A stretch of 64,000 nt of DNA from Streptococcus oralis subsp. dentisani (GCF_002096335.1 NZ_NCUW01000028.1:131264-195263), one strand, 5' to 3'. Positions 23,233 to 32,701 are shown, counted from the stretch's first letter. Notes: generated by a model not told the origin, from the sequence alone. Made by a program: numbers and translations.

Positions 23233-26200
23233 ATGAAAAAGAACCTATCTCAAGCTGAGAAAAAAATGATTTACGGTATTCGTTCCTTGAAAAATGGAAC
23301 AGGCTCTGTCCTTATCGGTGCCAGCATTGTCCTACTTTCTGCTGCAATGCCAACCATTTCGGCTAACGAAAACCTTCCTCAAGCTCAGGAAAATACTAGT
23401 ACTGTGGCTAAGGCTCCTACCGAGACTGAAGCAAGTCAAACACAAGAGCAAAGTCCAGTTTCTGAACAAAACAATGCAAACGCTTCCTTTGATGCTAAAA
23501 AAGAAACCCCAGCAACTGAAACGGCTCTAACAGCCGAGACACCTAAAAAAGATGACGCTACTCCAAGTCAACCTGACAGCAAGGAAGAGAAAGTAGATAC
23601 CAGCACTTCGACACCAAGTTCTGATCAAAAACCACAAGCAGATACTAGTTCTGAAGAACCAATCGAAGATAACTACTTCCGCATCCATGTAAAAAAACTC
23701 CCTGAAGAAAACAAGGATTCTCAAGGCCTTTGGACTTGGGACGATGTTGAAAAACCTTCTGAAAACTGGCCCAATGGAGCCAAGTCCTTCAAGGATGCCA
23801 AGCAAGATGACTACGGTTATTACCTGGACGTCAAACTCAAGAATGATCAAGCCAAGAAGGTCAGTTTCCTCATAAACAACACCAAAGGAGATAACCTTAC
23901 TGGAGACCGTTCAGTAGAGCGCCTTTCTCCAAAAATGAATGAGGCTTGGCTAGATGAAAACTATAAGGTATACAACTACCGTCCTCAACCAGCAGGAACT
24001 GTCCGTGTCAACTACTACCGCACAGATGGGAACTATGACAAAAAATCTCTCTGGTATTGGGGCGATGTCAAGAATCCAAGCAGTGGAGAATGGCCTGACG
24101 GGACAGACTTTACTGCAACTGGAAAATATGGCCGTTACATTGATATTCCACTCAATGAAGCTGCTAGAGAATTTGGATTTTTATTACTAGACGAAAGCAA
24201 GAAAGGAGATGATGTGAAAATCAGAAAAGAAGATTATAAGTTCACAGATCTAAAAAATCACAGTCAAATCTTCCTCAAAGATGATGACGAAACCATCTAC
24301 ACCAACCCCTATTACGTGCACGACATCCGCATGACTGGTGCTCAACACGTAGCTAAATCTCGTATCGAAAGCAGCTTTTCTACCCTAGTCGGAGCCAAGA
24401 AAGAAGACATTCTTAAACACTCCAACATCACTGACCATCAAGGGAACAAAGTAGCCATCACAGACGTGGAAGTAGATGAAGCTGGTAAGAAAGTGACCTA
24501 CATCGGCGACTTCTCTGACACCCAACACCCTTACACTGTCAGCTACAATTCAGATCGTTTTACCACACGTTCAAGCTGGCGCCTCAAGGATGAGACCTAC
24601 AGTTACGACGGTCCACTCGGTGCAACCCTAAAAGAAGATGGCAAGCGTGTCGACCTTACCCTCTGGTCTCCAAGTGCTGATAAGGTTTCAGTTGTCGTCT
24701 ACGACAAGAAAGATCCTGAAAAAGTGGTCGGAACTGTCGCCCTTGAAAAAGGAGAAAAAGGAACCTGGAAACAAACTTTGGACGCAAACTCTGGTCTAGG
24801 CATCAGCAACTACACTGGCTATTACTACCACTACCAGATCGAGCGCCAAGGTAAAACCGTTCTCGTTCTCGACCCTTATGCCAAATCGCTAGCAGCTTGG
24901 AACAGTGATCTAGCAAAAACAGATGCAGCTCATAAGGTAGCTAAAGCCGCCTTTGTCGATCCATCCAAATTAGGCCCACAAGACTTGACCTACGGTAAGA
25001 TTCGCAACTTCAAATCGCGCGAAGATGCGGTCATCTATGAGGCTCATGTCCGTGACTTTACTTCCGATCCTGCCATCGCAAAAGATTTGACCAAGCCATT
25101 TGGTACCTTTGAAGCCTTTATCGAAAAACTAGACTATCTCAAAGACTTGGGTGTGACCCATATCCAACTCCTTCCAGTCTTGTCCTACTACTTTGTCAAT
25201 GAATTGAAGAACCAAGAACGCTTGTCTGCCTACGCTTCAAGCAACAGCAACTACAACTGGGGATATGACCCTCAAAACTACTTCTCCTTGACTGGTATGT
25301 ACTCTAGTGATCCCAAGGATCCAGAAAAACGTATCGCGGAATTCAAAAATCTCATCAACGAAATTCATAAACGTGGTATGGGAGCTATCTTGGACGTGGT
25401 CTACAACCATACTGCCAATGTTGATATTTTTGAGGATATTGAGCCAAACTACTATCACTTTATGGACGCAGACGGAACTCCACGTACTAGCTTTGGTGGC
25501 GGTCGTTTGGGAACTACCCACTACATGTCTAAACGCGTCTTGGTAGACTCTATCAAGTATCTGGTTGAAACTTACAAAGTAGATGGTTTCCGCTTTGATA
25601 TGATGGGTGACCACGATGCGGCTTCTATCGAAGAAGCGTACAAAGCTGCCCGCGCCCTCAATCCAAATCTTATCATGCTAGGTGAAGGCTGGAGAACCTA
25701 TACTGGTGATGAAAATACGCCTGTACAACCTGCTGACCAAGATTGGATGAAGAAAACAGATACTGTCGCTGTCTTTTCAGACGACATCCGCAACAACCTC
25801 AAGTCTGGCTATCCAAACGAAGGCCAGCCTGCCTTTATCACAGGTGGCAAACGCGATATCAATACCATCTTTAAAAATCTCATTGCCCAACCAACTAACT
25901 TTGAGGCTGACAATCCTGGAGATGTTATCCAGTATATCGCAGCCCATGATAACTTGACCCTCTTTGACATCATTGCCCAGTCTATCAAAAAAGATCCAAG
26001 CAAGGCTGAGAACTATGCTGAAATCCATCGCCGTTTGCGACTTGGAAACCTCATGGTCTTGACTGCTCAAGGAACTCCGTTTATCCACTCTGGTCAGGAA
26101 TACGGACGTACCAAACAATTCCTTGATCCAGCCTACAAGACTCCTGTCTCAGAGGATAAGGTGCCAAACAAGTCTCACTTGTTGCGTGATAAGGACGGCA

Positions 26201-26949
26201 AGCCATTTGTCTATCCTTACTTTATCCATGACTCTTACGACTCTAGTGATGCTGTCAACAAGTTCGATTGGACCAAGGCTACAGATGGTAAAGCTTTCCC
26301 TGAAAACGTCAAGAGCCGTGACTACATGAAAGGTCTGATTGCTCTTCGTCAATCTACAGATGCCTTCCGACTCAAGAGTCTACAAGATATCAAAGAGCGC
26401 GTCCGACTCATTACTGTCCCAGGCCAAAATGGTGTTGAAAAAGAAGACGTGGTCATCGGCTACCAAATCACCGCTCCAAATGGAGATGTCTACGCTGTCT
26501 TTGTCAATGCGGATGATAAGGCTCGCGAATTCAACTTGGGAACTGCCTTTGCTCGCTTGAGAAAGGCTGAAGTCCTCGCAGATGAAAACCAAGCAGGACC
26601 CGTAGGAATCGCTAACCCTCAAGGTCTCAAATGGACTGAAAAAGGCTTGAAATTAAATGCTCTCACTGCTGTTGTTCTCCGCTTGTCTCAAGGTGGTGCC
26701 ATCGTCGCTCCAGCTGTGGAAGAAAAACCAGAATTTGATCTTTCTAGCTTGGAAGTTGAACCAGAACAAGGTCAAGCTCAAAACCTAGCAGCCAATCCTG
26801 AAACTCAAGAAACTGCTACAGAGGCTCTTTCTCAGAACATCCTTCCAAACACAGGAACCGAGAACAAATCCCTTCTTGCCCTTGCTGGATTTAGCATCCT
26901 TGCCCTTCTCGGACTTGGATGGTTGATGAAAAACAAGAAAAAGAAATAA
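23233..26949 (+). CDS. spuA: Cell-wall-anchored pullulanase (GH13 type I)
   Basis: Surface enzyme that cleaves alpha-1,6 bonds of pullulan, glycogen and starch. From ATG 23233 (AGGAG upstream) it has 1238 residues. Order: YSIRK-like signal (YGIRSLKNGTGSVLIGASIV), a Thr/Glu/Pro-rich linker, two CBM41 glycogen-binding modules (each with LWTWDDV or LWYWGDV), a CBM48-like domain, and the GH13 barrel. The barrel has VYNHTA, DGFRFDMMGDHD (nucleophile Asp), MLGEGWRTY (acid Glu) and AAHDNLTLFD. The C-terminus carries the sortase motif LPNTG, a hydrophobic helix and KNKKKK. The longer frame from 23161 contains the promoter and is rejected. In pneumococcus the homologue SpuA binds host glycogen. Confidence 0.95.
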   Translation: MKKNLSQAEKKMIYGIRSLKNGTGSVLIGASIVLLSAAMPTISANENLPQAQENTSTVAKAPTETEASQTQEQSPVSEQNNANASFDAKKETPATETALTAETPKKDDATPSQPDSKEEKVDTSTSTPSSDQKPQADTSSEEPIEDNYFRIHVKKLPEENKDSQGLWTWDDVEKPSENWPNGAKSFKDAKQDDYGYYLDVKLKNDQAKKVSFLINNTKGDNLTGDRSVERLSPKMNEAWLDENYKVYNYRPQPAGTVRVNYYRTDGNYDKKSLWYWGDVKNPSSGEWPDGTDFTATGKYGRYIDIPLNEAAREFGFLLLDESKKGDDVKIRKEDYKFTDLKNHSQIFLKDDDETIYTNPYYVHDIRMTGAQHVAKSRIESSFSTLVGAKKEDILKHSNITDHQGNKVAITDVEVDEAGKKVTYIGDFSDTQHPYTVSYNSDRFTTRSSWRLKDETYSYDGPLGATLKEDGKRVDLTLWSPSADKVSVVVYDKKDPEKVVGTVALEKGEKGTWKQTLDANSGLGISNYTGYYYHYQIERQGKTVLVLDPYAKSLAAWNSDLAKTDAAHKVAKAAFVDPSKLGPQDLTYGKIRNFKSREDAVIYEAHVRDFTSDPAIAKDLTKPFGTFEAFIEKLDYLKDLGVTHIQLLPVLSYYFVNELKNQERLSAYASSNSNYNWGYDPQNYFSLTGMYSSDPKDPEKRIAEFKNLINEIHKRGMGAILDVVYNHTANVDIFEDIEPNYYHFMDADGTPRTSFGGGRLGTTHYMSKRVLVDSIKYLVETYKVDGFRFDMMGDHDAASIEEAYKAARALNPNLIMLGEGWRTYTGDENTPVQPADQDWMKKTDTVAVFSDDIRNNLKSGYPNEGQPAFITGGKRDINTIFKNLIAQPTNFEADNPGDVIQYIAAHDNLTLFDIIAQSIKKDPSKAENYAEIHRRLRLGNLMVLTAQGTPFIHSGQEYGRTKQFLDPAYKTPVSEDKVPNKSHLLRDKDGKPFVYPYFIHDSYDSSDAVNKFDWTKATDGKAFPENVKSRDYMKGLIALRQSTDAFRLKSLQDIKERVRLITVPGQNGVEKEDVVIGYQITAPNGDVYAVFVNADDKAREFNLGTAFARLRKAEVLADENQAGPVGIANPQGLKWTEKGLKLNALTAVVLRLSQGGAIVAPAVEEKPEFDLSSLEVEPEQGQAQNLAANPETQETATEALSQNILPNTGTENKSLLALAGFSILALLGLGWLMKNKKKK

Positions 26950-26951
26950 TG

Positions 26952-27054
26952 CTCAATGAAAATCAAAGAGTAAACTAGGAAGCTAGCCGCAGGCTTTACT
27001 CGAGTACGACAAGGCGAAGCTGACTTGGTTTAAAAAGATTTTCGAAGAGTATAA
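26952..27054. repeat. BOX element lacking boxB (boxC-boxA)
   Basis: Starts CTCAATGAAAATCAAAGAG (boxC, inverted relative to the copy at 6321) and ends TTTTCGAAGAGTATAA (boxA), containing CGACAAGGCGAAGCTGAC, which matches the conserved boxA core. About 103 bp, with no boxB between them. Confidence 0.85.
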
Positions 27055-27070
27055 ACTAGCCCTCCTATAG

Positions 27071-27121
27071 AAAAACACCCCATGATTAGAAGACTCTTCT
27101 AGCCATGGGGTGTTGTTTTTA
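27071..27121. terminator. Bidirectional terminator between the pullulanase gene and the ABC operon
   Basis: AAAACACCCCATG pairs with CATGGGGTGTT across an inner TAGAAGA / TCTTCTA stem, followed by TTTTT. It serves both converging genes. Confidence 0.9.
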
Positions 27122-27136
27122 TGATACACTTGTCTA

Positions 27137-27901
27137 TCAAATCATATATTCTACACTATAGGTGGCATCTGATAAGATACGCGCCAGGAACTGCTTAGTT
27201 CGTTCTTCCTGCGGACGACTAAAGAAGTCGTGGGGATTGTTCTCCTCTACGATACGGCCTCCATCCATGAAAATAACGTGGTTAGCGACATCTCTAGCAA
27301 ATCCCATCTCATGCGTGACGACCACCATGGTCACACCTTCTCCCGCCAACTGTTTCAGAACATCCAAAACATCTCCAACCAACTCAGGGTCTAGTGCAGA
27401 TGTTGGTTCATCTAGCAAAATGACCTCGGGCTTGACGGCAATAGCACGCGCAATTCCTATTCGTTGTTGTTGCCCTCCAGATAGCTGAGAAGGGTAGTAG
27501 TCTTTGTAGGCCAGTAAACCAACTTTTTCTAAGGCAGATTCTGCACGTTTGAGCGCTTCTTCCTTGGGAACTTTACGAGCGACGATTAGACCTTCTAGAA
27601 TATTTTCCAGAGCAGTTTTGTTTGCAAAGAGATTGTAGTGTTGGAAAACAAAGGCTGTTTTTTGGCGAATTTCTAGAATGTCTTTCTTGCTTAATTTGGC
27701 TAAGTCATAAGTCTTTCCTGCCAAGGTCAGACGGCCACTGTCAGCTTTTTCTAAGTGGTTGAGACAACGGAGAAAGGTCGTTTTCCCCGAACCTGATGGT
27801 CCTAAGATAACGACGACATCCCCTTGGTTAACCTGGAGATTGACATCCTCCAGCACCTGCCTCTCACCAAATGTTTTTGCGATATGTTCTACTTGTAACA
27901 T
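27137..27901 (-). CDS. Amino-acid ABC transporter, ATP-binding protein
   Basis: A 254-residue ATPase of the polar-amino-acid uptake (PAAT) family. Walker [12 protein letters not shown] (~33-43), Q-loop FVFQHYNLF, signature [14 protein letters not shown], Walker [13 protein letters not shown] and H-loop VVVTHEMGF are all present, so it should be active. It is the last gene of a seven-gene minus-strand operon: two permeases, a binding protein, and two methyltransferase-like genes lie upstream. The C-terminal extra ~15 residues ([12 protein letters not shown]) are unremarkable. Confidence 0.95.
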   Translation of the reverse strand: MLQVEHIAKTFGERQVLEDVNLQVNQGDVVVILGPSGSGKTTFLRCLNHLEKADSGRLTLAGKTYDLAKLSKKDILEIRQKTAFVFQHYNLFANKTALENILEGLIVARKVPKEEALKRAESALEKVGLLAYKDYYPSQLSGGQQQRIGIARAIAVKPEVILLDEPTSALDPELVGDVLDVLKQLAGEGVTMVVVTHEMGFARDVANHVIFMDGGRIVEENNPHDFFSRPQEERTKQFLARILSDATYSVEYMI

Positions 27902-27910
27902 CCTGTCCTC

Positions 27911-28633
27911 CTATACAAAACGCGCGCTAGATGCTTTTGCACTCTTTTCTTTTTTCACATAGCCTTTCTCCAGTAGGGAGAAGCCCCACTGAATCAAACC
28001 ACAGATCAAAATATACTGCAAAAAGATCACAAAATAAGACTCAAAATACTGGTAGCCGTAGGATGCTTCCACACGGGCAATAGCGGTGATATCCTTGATG
28101 GTCATAACAAAGACCAGGGAGGTTCCCTTGACGATATTGATCACCAGATTGGCCAAGTTAGGCAAGGCTGAGCTCAAGGCTTGAGGAAAAACAATCCTTA
28201 GATAAGCCTGGGTCGTAGTCAGCCCAATCGCATGCGCTGCCTCTAGTTGTCCCTTGTCCACCGTCAAGATGGCTGAACGCAAAATCTCCGATAAACTCCC
28301 GACTGTCATCAAACTATAAATGATAAAGGCATAATAGAGAGGATCAAGCTTGAAAATATCAAAGTCACTTCCTATACTTTTGAAAAATTGATTCAGCAGA
28401 CTTGGAAACAAACTATAAAAGAAGAGAATCAATAAAATCGGTGGAGTCGCTCGGATAAACGCCAGATATACCAGAGAAAAACTCCTCACCCCTCGAACCT
28501 TGTAAATCTGCCCCAAGGCTAAAAATAGAGCCGGTAAAAAGCTTAAGACCATAGCCACAATCATGATAATCAAGGTGATTGGCACACCCTTCAAGGTCTC
28601 CAGAAAGGTCTTTACAATATAGTATATATCCAT
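27911..28633 (-). CDS. Amino-acid ABC transporter permease (second)
   Basis: A 240-residue integral membrane permease of the His/Glu/Gln/Arg transporter type with about five helices. The EAA loop GQLEAAHAIGLTTTQAYLRIVFPQ contacts the ATPase. It lies 3 bp downstream of the other permease gene and 9 bp before the ATPase gene. The two permeases probably form a heterodimer. Substrate is not evident from the permease; the operon context suggests a sulphur-containing amino acid or derivative. Confidence 0.93.
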   Translation of the reverse strand: MDIYYIVKTFLETLKGVPITLIIMIVAMVLSFLPALFLALGQIYKVRGVRSFSLVYLAFIRATPPILLILFFYSLFPSLLNQFFKSIGSDFDIFKLDPLYYAFIIYSLMTVGSLSEILRSAILTVDKGQLEAAHAIGLTTTQAYLRIVFPQALSSALPNLANLVINIVKGTSLVFVMTIKDITAIARVEASYGYQYFESYFVIFLQYILICGLIQWGFSLLEKGYVKKEKSAKASSARFV

Positions 28634-28636
28634 TTC

Positions 28637-29329
28637 TTACCTCCCTTTTGTTTCCAAAGACTTCTCAAGCAAACGACTCAAGCTAGAAATAACCAAGGCA
28701 ATCCCCCAGTAAAGAAATGCAACCGCCGTATAGGTTTCCAGCGAGTAGTTCCCTAAATTGCGACTGATCAAGAGATTGCCTGCGCCCATAACATCAACGA
28801 AACCAATCGTATAGGCCAAGGCAGCATCCCGCATGAGATTGAGAATAGCGGTCGTTATATTGGGAAGAGCAACCTGAAAAGCTTGGGGGAAAATGATTCT
28901 CCAAAAGGTCTGACTTGGAGTCAAACCAATACTAAGTCCGGCCTCTGTCTGCCCCTTTGGAATAGCTTGATAGGCCGCCTTGAAAACCTCGGCAACAATA
29001 GCCGCAAACAAGAGAATCATCGTCAGGAGAACAAAAATAGTTTTAGACCAGTTGTTGATATCCAAACCCAGCCACCATTTCAGAAATTCTGGCAAGCCAT
29101 AAAAGACTAGAAAAAGCAAGACAATCGGCGGTGTACAACGAAGGGTAAAGATATAACCTTTGGAAATTGCTGCAAAACTCTTGTCTTCTCCTACTTGCGC
29201 CCAGGCCAAGAGTCCTCCAAAAAGGGAACCAAGAAGAGTGGTAAAAAAGAGAATGGACAAGGTCATAGGAAGTGCCTGCAATAAGGTCGGCAAAAACTGA
29301 AAGACCTTGGAAAAATCATAAGAAACCAT
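28637..29329 (-). CDS. Amino-acid ABC transporter permease (first)
   Basis: A 230-residue membrane permease of the polar-amino-acid family with helices throughout and the EAA loop GQTEAGLSIGLTPSQTFWRIIFPQ. It lies 32 bp downstream of the binding-protein gene and 3 bp before the second permease gene, so all are one transcript. Sequence is clearly paralogous to the second permease in its EAA region. Confidence 0.93.
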   Translation of the reverse strand: MVSYDFSKVFQFLPTLLQALPMTLSILFFTTLLGSLFGGLLAWAQVGEDKSFAAISKGYIFTLRCTPPIVLLFLVFYGLPEFLKWWLGLDINNWSKTIFVLLTMILLFAAIVAEVFKAAYQAIPKGQTEAGLSIGLTPSQTFWRIIFPQAFQVALPNITTAILNLMRDAALAYTIGFVDVMGAGNLLISRNLGNYSLETYTAVAFLYWGIALVISSLSRLLEKSLETKGR

Positions 29330-29361
29330 GCAAAACCCTTTCTAGTCTTGGAATTTCTGGC

Positions 29362-30240
29362 CTAGTCTTTGTCTACATAACTAAAGACATCTTCTTTAAA
29401 GTATTGCTGAGATAGCTTAGCAAGCGTACCATCTTCTTTCAACTCTTTGATTGCTTTTTCATATTCTTTAGCGAATTTCTCACCCTTTTCATCACGGTGA
29501 ATCAAGGGATAAGTTGGAATGCCCTTGTATGGGAACCAGCTGAGTTTATCCGCATATTGGTGGTAAGGGCCATCTTCTGCTGTAACTGCTTTTTCAAAGG
29601 ACAGTTTAATATCAAAGAAGGCGTCATAACGTCCTTCTAAGACCCAGGCATAGGCATCTGCCACTTTAAAAGATTCAGCTGCAGTCAGCTCAATCGGTGC
29701 ATCCTGATGTTTTTCATTGTAGCTGGTGATAACATTCCATTGAGCATTCTGTGGAGAGATGGGAACCAATTTCCCTTTATTCTTAGCAAAGTCATCAATG
29801 GTTTTGTATTTCTGCTCATCTTCTTTTCTGACAGTAAATCCGATGATGCTCGCTCCGACTGGTTCAGATGGAATGACAAACTTTTTAGCTCGTTCATCTG
29901 TGTACCAAGCTCCCTTGGTTCCGATGTCATACTTGCCTGATTCCAGACCAATCAAGAGGTCGTCATCACTGGTACCCGTATATTCAAATTGATAGTTTGC
30001 CAACTTCTCATCAACAGCCTTCAAAACAGCTACTTCATAACCATCTGATTCCCCTTTTTCATTGACAAAGTCATAAGGTACATAGTTTTGTGTATGGGCA
30101 ACCTTCAAGGTTATGACCTCACCAGACGAAGTTGTTTCCCCCTCCTTGGCTGGAGCACCAGCTAAACTTCTCCCGATAATCGTTGCCCCAATTACTGCAA
30201 CCACTGCTACACCACCGATAATCCATGCTTTTTTACTCAT
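29362..30240 (-). CDS. Amino-acid ABC transporter substrate-binding protein (no lipobox)
   Basis: A 292-residue family-3 extracellular solute-binding protein. The N-terminal segment AWIIGGVAVVAVIGATIIG is a membrane helix, but there is no lipobox cysteine. It is therefore probably held by an uncleaved signal anchor rather than a lipid. The mature part has the family pattern VPYDFVNEKGESDGYEVAV ... DLLIGLESGKYDIGTKG, the ligand-binding lobes. It lies 11 bp downstream of a uroporphyrinogen-decarboxylase-fold gene, so uptake and the methyltransferase-like enzymes are likely linked. Confidence 0.92.
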   Translation of the reverse strand: MSKKAWIIGGVAVVAVIGATIIGRSLAGAPAKEGETTSSGEVITLKVAHTQNYVPYDFVNEKGESDGYEVAVLKAVDEKLANYQFEYTGTSDDDLLIGLESGKYDIGTKGAWYTDERAKKFVIPSEPVGASIIGFTVRKEDEQKYKTIDDFAKNKGKLVPISPQNAQWNVITSYNEKHQDAPIELTAAESFKVADAYAWVLEGRYDAFFDIKLSFEKAVTAEDGPYHQYADKLSWFPYKGIPTYPLIHRDEKGEKFAKEYEKAIKELKEDGTLAKLSQQYFKEDVFSYVDKD

Positions 30241-30251
30241 CTTTTTCTCCT

Positions 30252-31250
30252 TTAGTTTTCAAGCGCTTCTCTCACCCACTGGATACGTTCAACTGCGATA
30301 TCACTTGGAATGGTACAATCCGCTCCAAGTACCAAGCCCTGTTCCCCAGCTTCTGCAACTAGTTTCTTTGCCTCAGCCTGAATGGCATCCTTGCTACCAG
30401 TATACAGCAAGCCTGTCTTGCCATTTTCGAATCCTCCAAGAACCGTATGTCCCTTGAAAATCTCACGACCTTCCTTGAGAGTGATTCCCTCTGGTCCTAC
30501 AGCCCAGTTAAAGACTTGGGCTGGATAGTCTGCAAAAAGGTGAATATCATTTCGCGCTCCCTCGTATCCACAGATATGAAGAACTGTGACGCCACCAACA
30601 GCACTAGCTGCTTCCAGAACCGTTATCTCGCTAGGGGCAATGACGGCTTGATAATCTGCTGCCGACACTCGTTGATCTTGGATACTCTGCACGCTGAGGT
30701 AGATTCCGTCAGCACCAGCCTCTTCGATGACAGCTCGGCTAAGACTAGCAATATCCTCTGCAATCACATCCAACACCTTCTTCAGAGCTTTAGGGTCTTC
30801 AACCAGAAAGTCAGCAATGAGGTCATCCCCACCAGACACTTCCCCTAGCAACCACTTGAGATAGGTCACAGGAGCAAAAATATTGTAAATCGCAACGATA
30901 TCTTCTGTAAACTCTTGCTTGATTTTCTGAACCAAGTCCACCTGCTCTTTTATCCAAGGGTGATCTGGTCCGAGTGGTTGAATGGTCGCCAACTCTTGAA
31001 GAGATTTTCCTTTGGCAATCACTGGATTTGGATAAGCAAAGTACCCATCACTCATGAGCTTGATAAAGTCCGGCTGAACTTCTCGAATAAAGCGCTTATG
31101 GCCTTGAATATTCTTTTCGATAATGGCTGGATTTGAGAAACCGTGTAGCCATTCGTCTTCTGATGTGAAATGGTGCCAAAATCCTACTGGCACACGATCA
31201 ACTTTCTCACCTCTAAATGCTTTTAAAACCCATTCTCTTTTTTCTGACAT
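30252..31250 (-). CDS. Uroporphyrinogen-decarboxylase-fold protein, probable zinc methyltransferase-like (copy 1)
   Basis: A 332-residue TIM-barrel protein of the uroporphyrinogen decarboxylase / MtaA-CmuA superfamily. Residues His225 and Cys227 (VLHICGYEG) with Cys312 (LGADCTIPSD) form the HxC...C zinc motif of MtaA/MtbA-type methyltransferases, which activate a thiol substrate. True HemE lacks this motif, and streptococci do not make haem, so HemE is excluded. It is paralogous to the gene at 31469-32473 and shares the start pattern RVPVGFWHHF. No corrinoid protein is encoded nearby. Function is inferred: methyl transfer to or from a thiol compound, possibly imported by the downstream ABC transporter. 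Confidence 0.8.
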   Translation of the reverse strand: MSEKREWVLKAFRGEKVDRVPVGFWHHFTSEDEWLHGFSNPAIIEKNIQGHKRFIREVQPDFIKLMSDGYFAYPNPVIAKGKSLQELATIQPLGPDHPWIKEQVDLVQKIKQEFTEDIVAIYNIFAPVTYLKWLLGEVSGGDDLIADFLVEDPKALKKVLDVIAEDIASLSRAVIEEAGADGIYLSVQSIQDQRVSAADYQAVIAPSEITVLEAASAVGGVTVLHICGYEGARNDIHLFADYPAQVFNWAVGPEGITLKEGREIFKGHTVLGGFENGKTGLLYTGSKDAIQAEAKKLVAEAGEQGLVLGADCTIPSDIAVERIQWVREALEN

Positions 31251-31252
31251 TC

Positions 31253-31456
31253 TTATTCTCCATTTCTTACTTTTTCAACTAATAAACTGCTTGCGATATC
31301 ATTTGAGCGTAGAAAGGGGAGACTGGACTTGGAAAAATCCTGAACTCCACGACATCTCTCTCCATTTTTGCAGTGCTCATTTTTTACGACGTTTATGGCG
31401 ACCAAGGCCAGCAAACCGACAACGACAATGAAGATACCCCATCTTTTACTTTTCAT
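31253..31456 (-). CDS. Small hypothetical membrane protein between the two methyltransferase-like genes
   Basis: A 67-residue ORF with one N-terminal helix (WGIFIVVVGLLALVAINVV) followed by a charged segment with two Cys (EHCKNGERC). AGGAGG lies before the ATG and overlaps the stop region of the upstream gene; the stop is 2 nt before the next gene, so it is tightly embedded in the operon. I do not recognise a family. A role as a membrane partner of the transporter or enzymes is possible but unsupported. Confidence 0.6.
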   Translation of the reverse strand: MKSKRWGIFIVVVGLLALVAINVVKNEHCKNGERCRGVQDFSKSSLPFLRSNDIASSLLVEKVRNGE

Positions 31457-31468
31457 AGCTCCTCCTTT

Positions 31469-32473
31469 TTAGAGAACCGCTGCCTGTCGAATCCAGTCCA
31501 ACCTCTCTAAGTCAAAATCATCTGGAACAGTACAGTCAGCTCCCAGAAGAATACCTTTACTACCAGCTTCAGCCAGCAACCGCCTTGTTTCATGTTGCAA
31601 TTCCGCTTTAGAACCTCGATAAAGCAAACTTTTCTTGCCATTTTCAAATCCACCTAAAACGGCCTTGCCTGGAAACAACTCTTGACCCTGTGTCAAACTA
31701 ACATCCTCATGGTGGGTCGCCCAGTTGACCACTTGAGCTGGATAGTTCTTAAATATCGTCACATCATTGCTCGCACCTTCAAAACCACAGATATGGAGGA
31801 TATTGGTCCCACCCACCTGATTAGCCGCCTTTAAAACAGCTATATTGCTCGGTTCGATATAGGTTTGATAGAGTGCTGGTGTGATACGCTCATCTTGAAT
31901 TTCCTGGGTACTGAGGTAAATCCCATCAACACCACCTTGCTGGATGATTTTCTGAGTTAAGAAAGCAATGTCTTTTGCAATCACATCTAGAATAGCTCTG
32001 AATTGCTCAGGATTTTCAAGCAATAGGTCAGCTACTTCCTTATCTCCTCGAGAAGTTTCTGTACGGAACCAGCGCTTGAGGTAGGAGATAGGCGAAAAGA
32101 TATTGTAGAAAGAAGCGATCTCTTCAGTAAAGGTCTCTCGAATCGCTTGTACCACTTCCACCTGTTGCTGAATCCATGGGTGTTCCTCACCAATCGACTC
32201 AATAGAAGTCAGCTCCTGAATGCTTGAAACCCTAGGACTATAGACATTACTTGGATATAGGAAAAAACCGTCGCTCATGATTTTGACAAAATCAGGACGA
32301 ATCCTTTCCACATAGTTGCGATGCCCATCAACACTTTTTTGAAAGATCCGTGGATTGTTTAATCCTTGCCCCTTTTCTTCGAGTGTTACAAAATGAAACC
32401 AAAATCCCACAGGAACTCTTTCCACTTCATCGCCTCGAATCGCTCTAAAGACTAGATCTCTTTTACTTGCCAT
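31469..32473 (-). CDS. Uroporphyrinogen-decarboxylase-fold protein, probable zinc methyltransferase-like (copy 2)
   Basis: Paralogue of the protein encoded at 30252-31250, 334 residues from ATG 32473, which is preceded by AAGGAGAAAGGT. The frame is open to 32512 but without a ribosome site, and the homologous start aligns at 32473. The motif HICGFEG ... LGADCTVPDD keeps the His-x-Cys and distal Cys zinc ligands. It is the first gene of the seven-gene operon, so two related enzymes are made together; they could act in sequence or as a heteromer. The upstream region carries duplicated LysR-type boxes that point to sulphur amino-acid control. Confidence 0.8.
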   Translation of the reverse strand: MASKRDLVFRAIRGDEVERVPVGFWFHFVTLEEKGQGLNNPRIFQKSVDGHRNYVERIRPDFVKIMSDGFFLYPSNVYSPRVSSIQELTSIESIGEEHPWIQQQVEVVQAIRETFTEEIASFYNIFSPISYLKRWFRTETSRGDKEVADLLLENPEQFRAILDVIAKDIAFLTQKIIQQGGVDGIYLSTQEIQDERITPALYQTYIEPSNIAVLKAANQVGGTNILHICGFEGASNDVTIFKNYPAQVVNWATHHEDVSLTQGQELFPGKAVLGGFENGKKSLLYRGSKAELQHETRRLLAEAGSKGILLGADCTVPDDFDLERLDWIRQAAVL

Positions 32474-32542
32474 ACCTTTCTCCTTCCATCTGGATTGAAA
32501 CCATCTTACCACTCCTTTTCCCCTTTTCCCAATATATATTGA

Positions 32543-32701
32543 CTATCAACTCGATTAGAAATTTTTATATCTATAAAGAAAAAAATCCCTGAAAAGCTTG
32601 TTGTTACTAGCCTTTCAAAGATTCACTTTATTTTCATCTATTTTTCAAAAAGGAACTGATATAGATTTTCTATCAAGCCGATTGAATTTTTTTATATCCA
32701 T
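32543..32701. promoter_or_regulatory. Duplicated 32-bp box upstream of the methyltransferase/ABC operon (CmbR/MetR-like site)
   Basis: Two 32-bp copies (32543-32574 and 32670-32701, 127 bp apart) agree at 25 of 32 positions; both begin CTATCAA and contain CGATT and TTTTTATATC. The second is preceded to form TGATA-N9-TATCA (32657-32675), the pattern described for the CmbR cysteine box of streptococci and lactococci. This suggests a LysR-type regulator, but no regulator gene lies nearby. Confidence 0.5.

Noticed and set aside
30252-32473. HemE (uroporphyrinogen decarboxylase of haem synthesis)
   Set aside because: Two copies, a HxC...C zinc motif foreign to HemE, no other haem genes, and streptococci are haem auxotrophs or independent of it.
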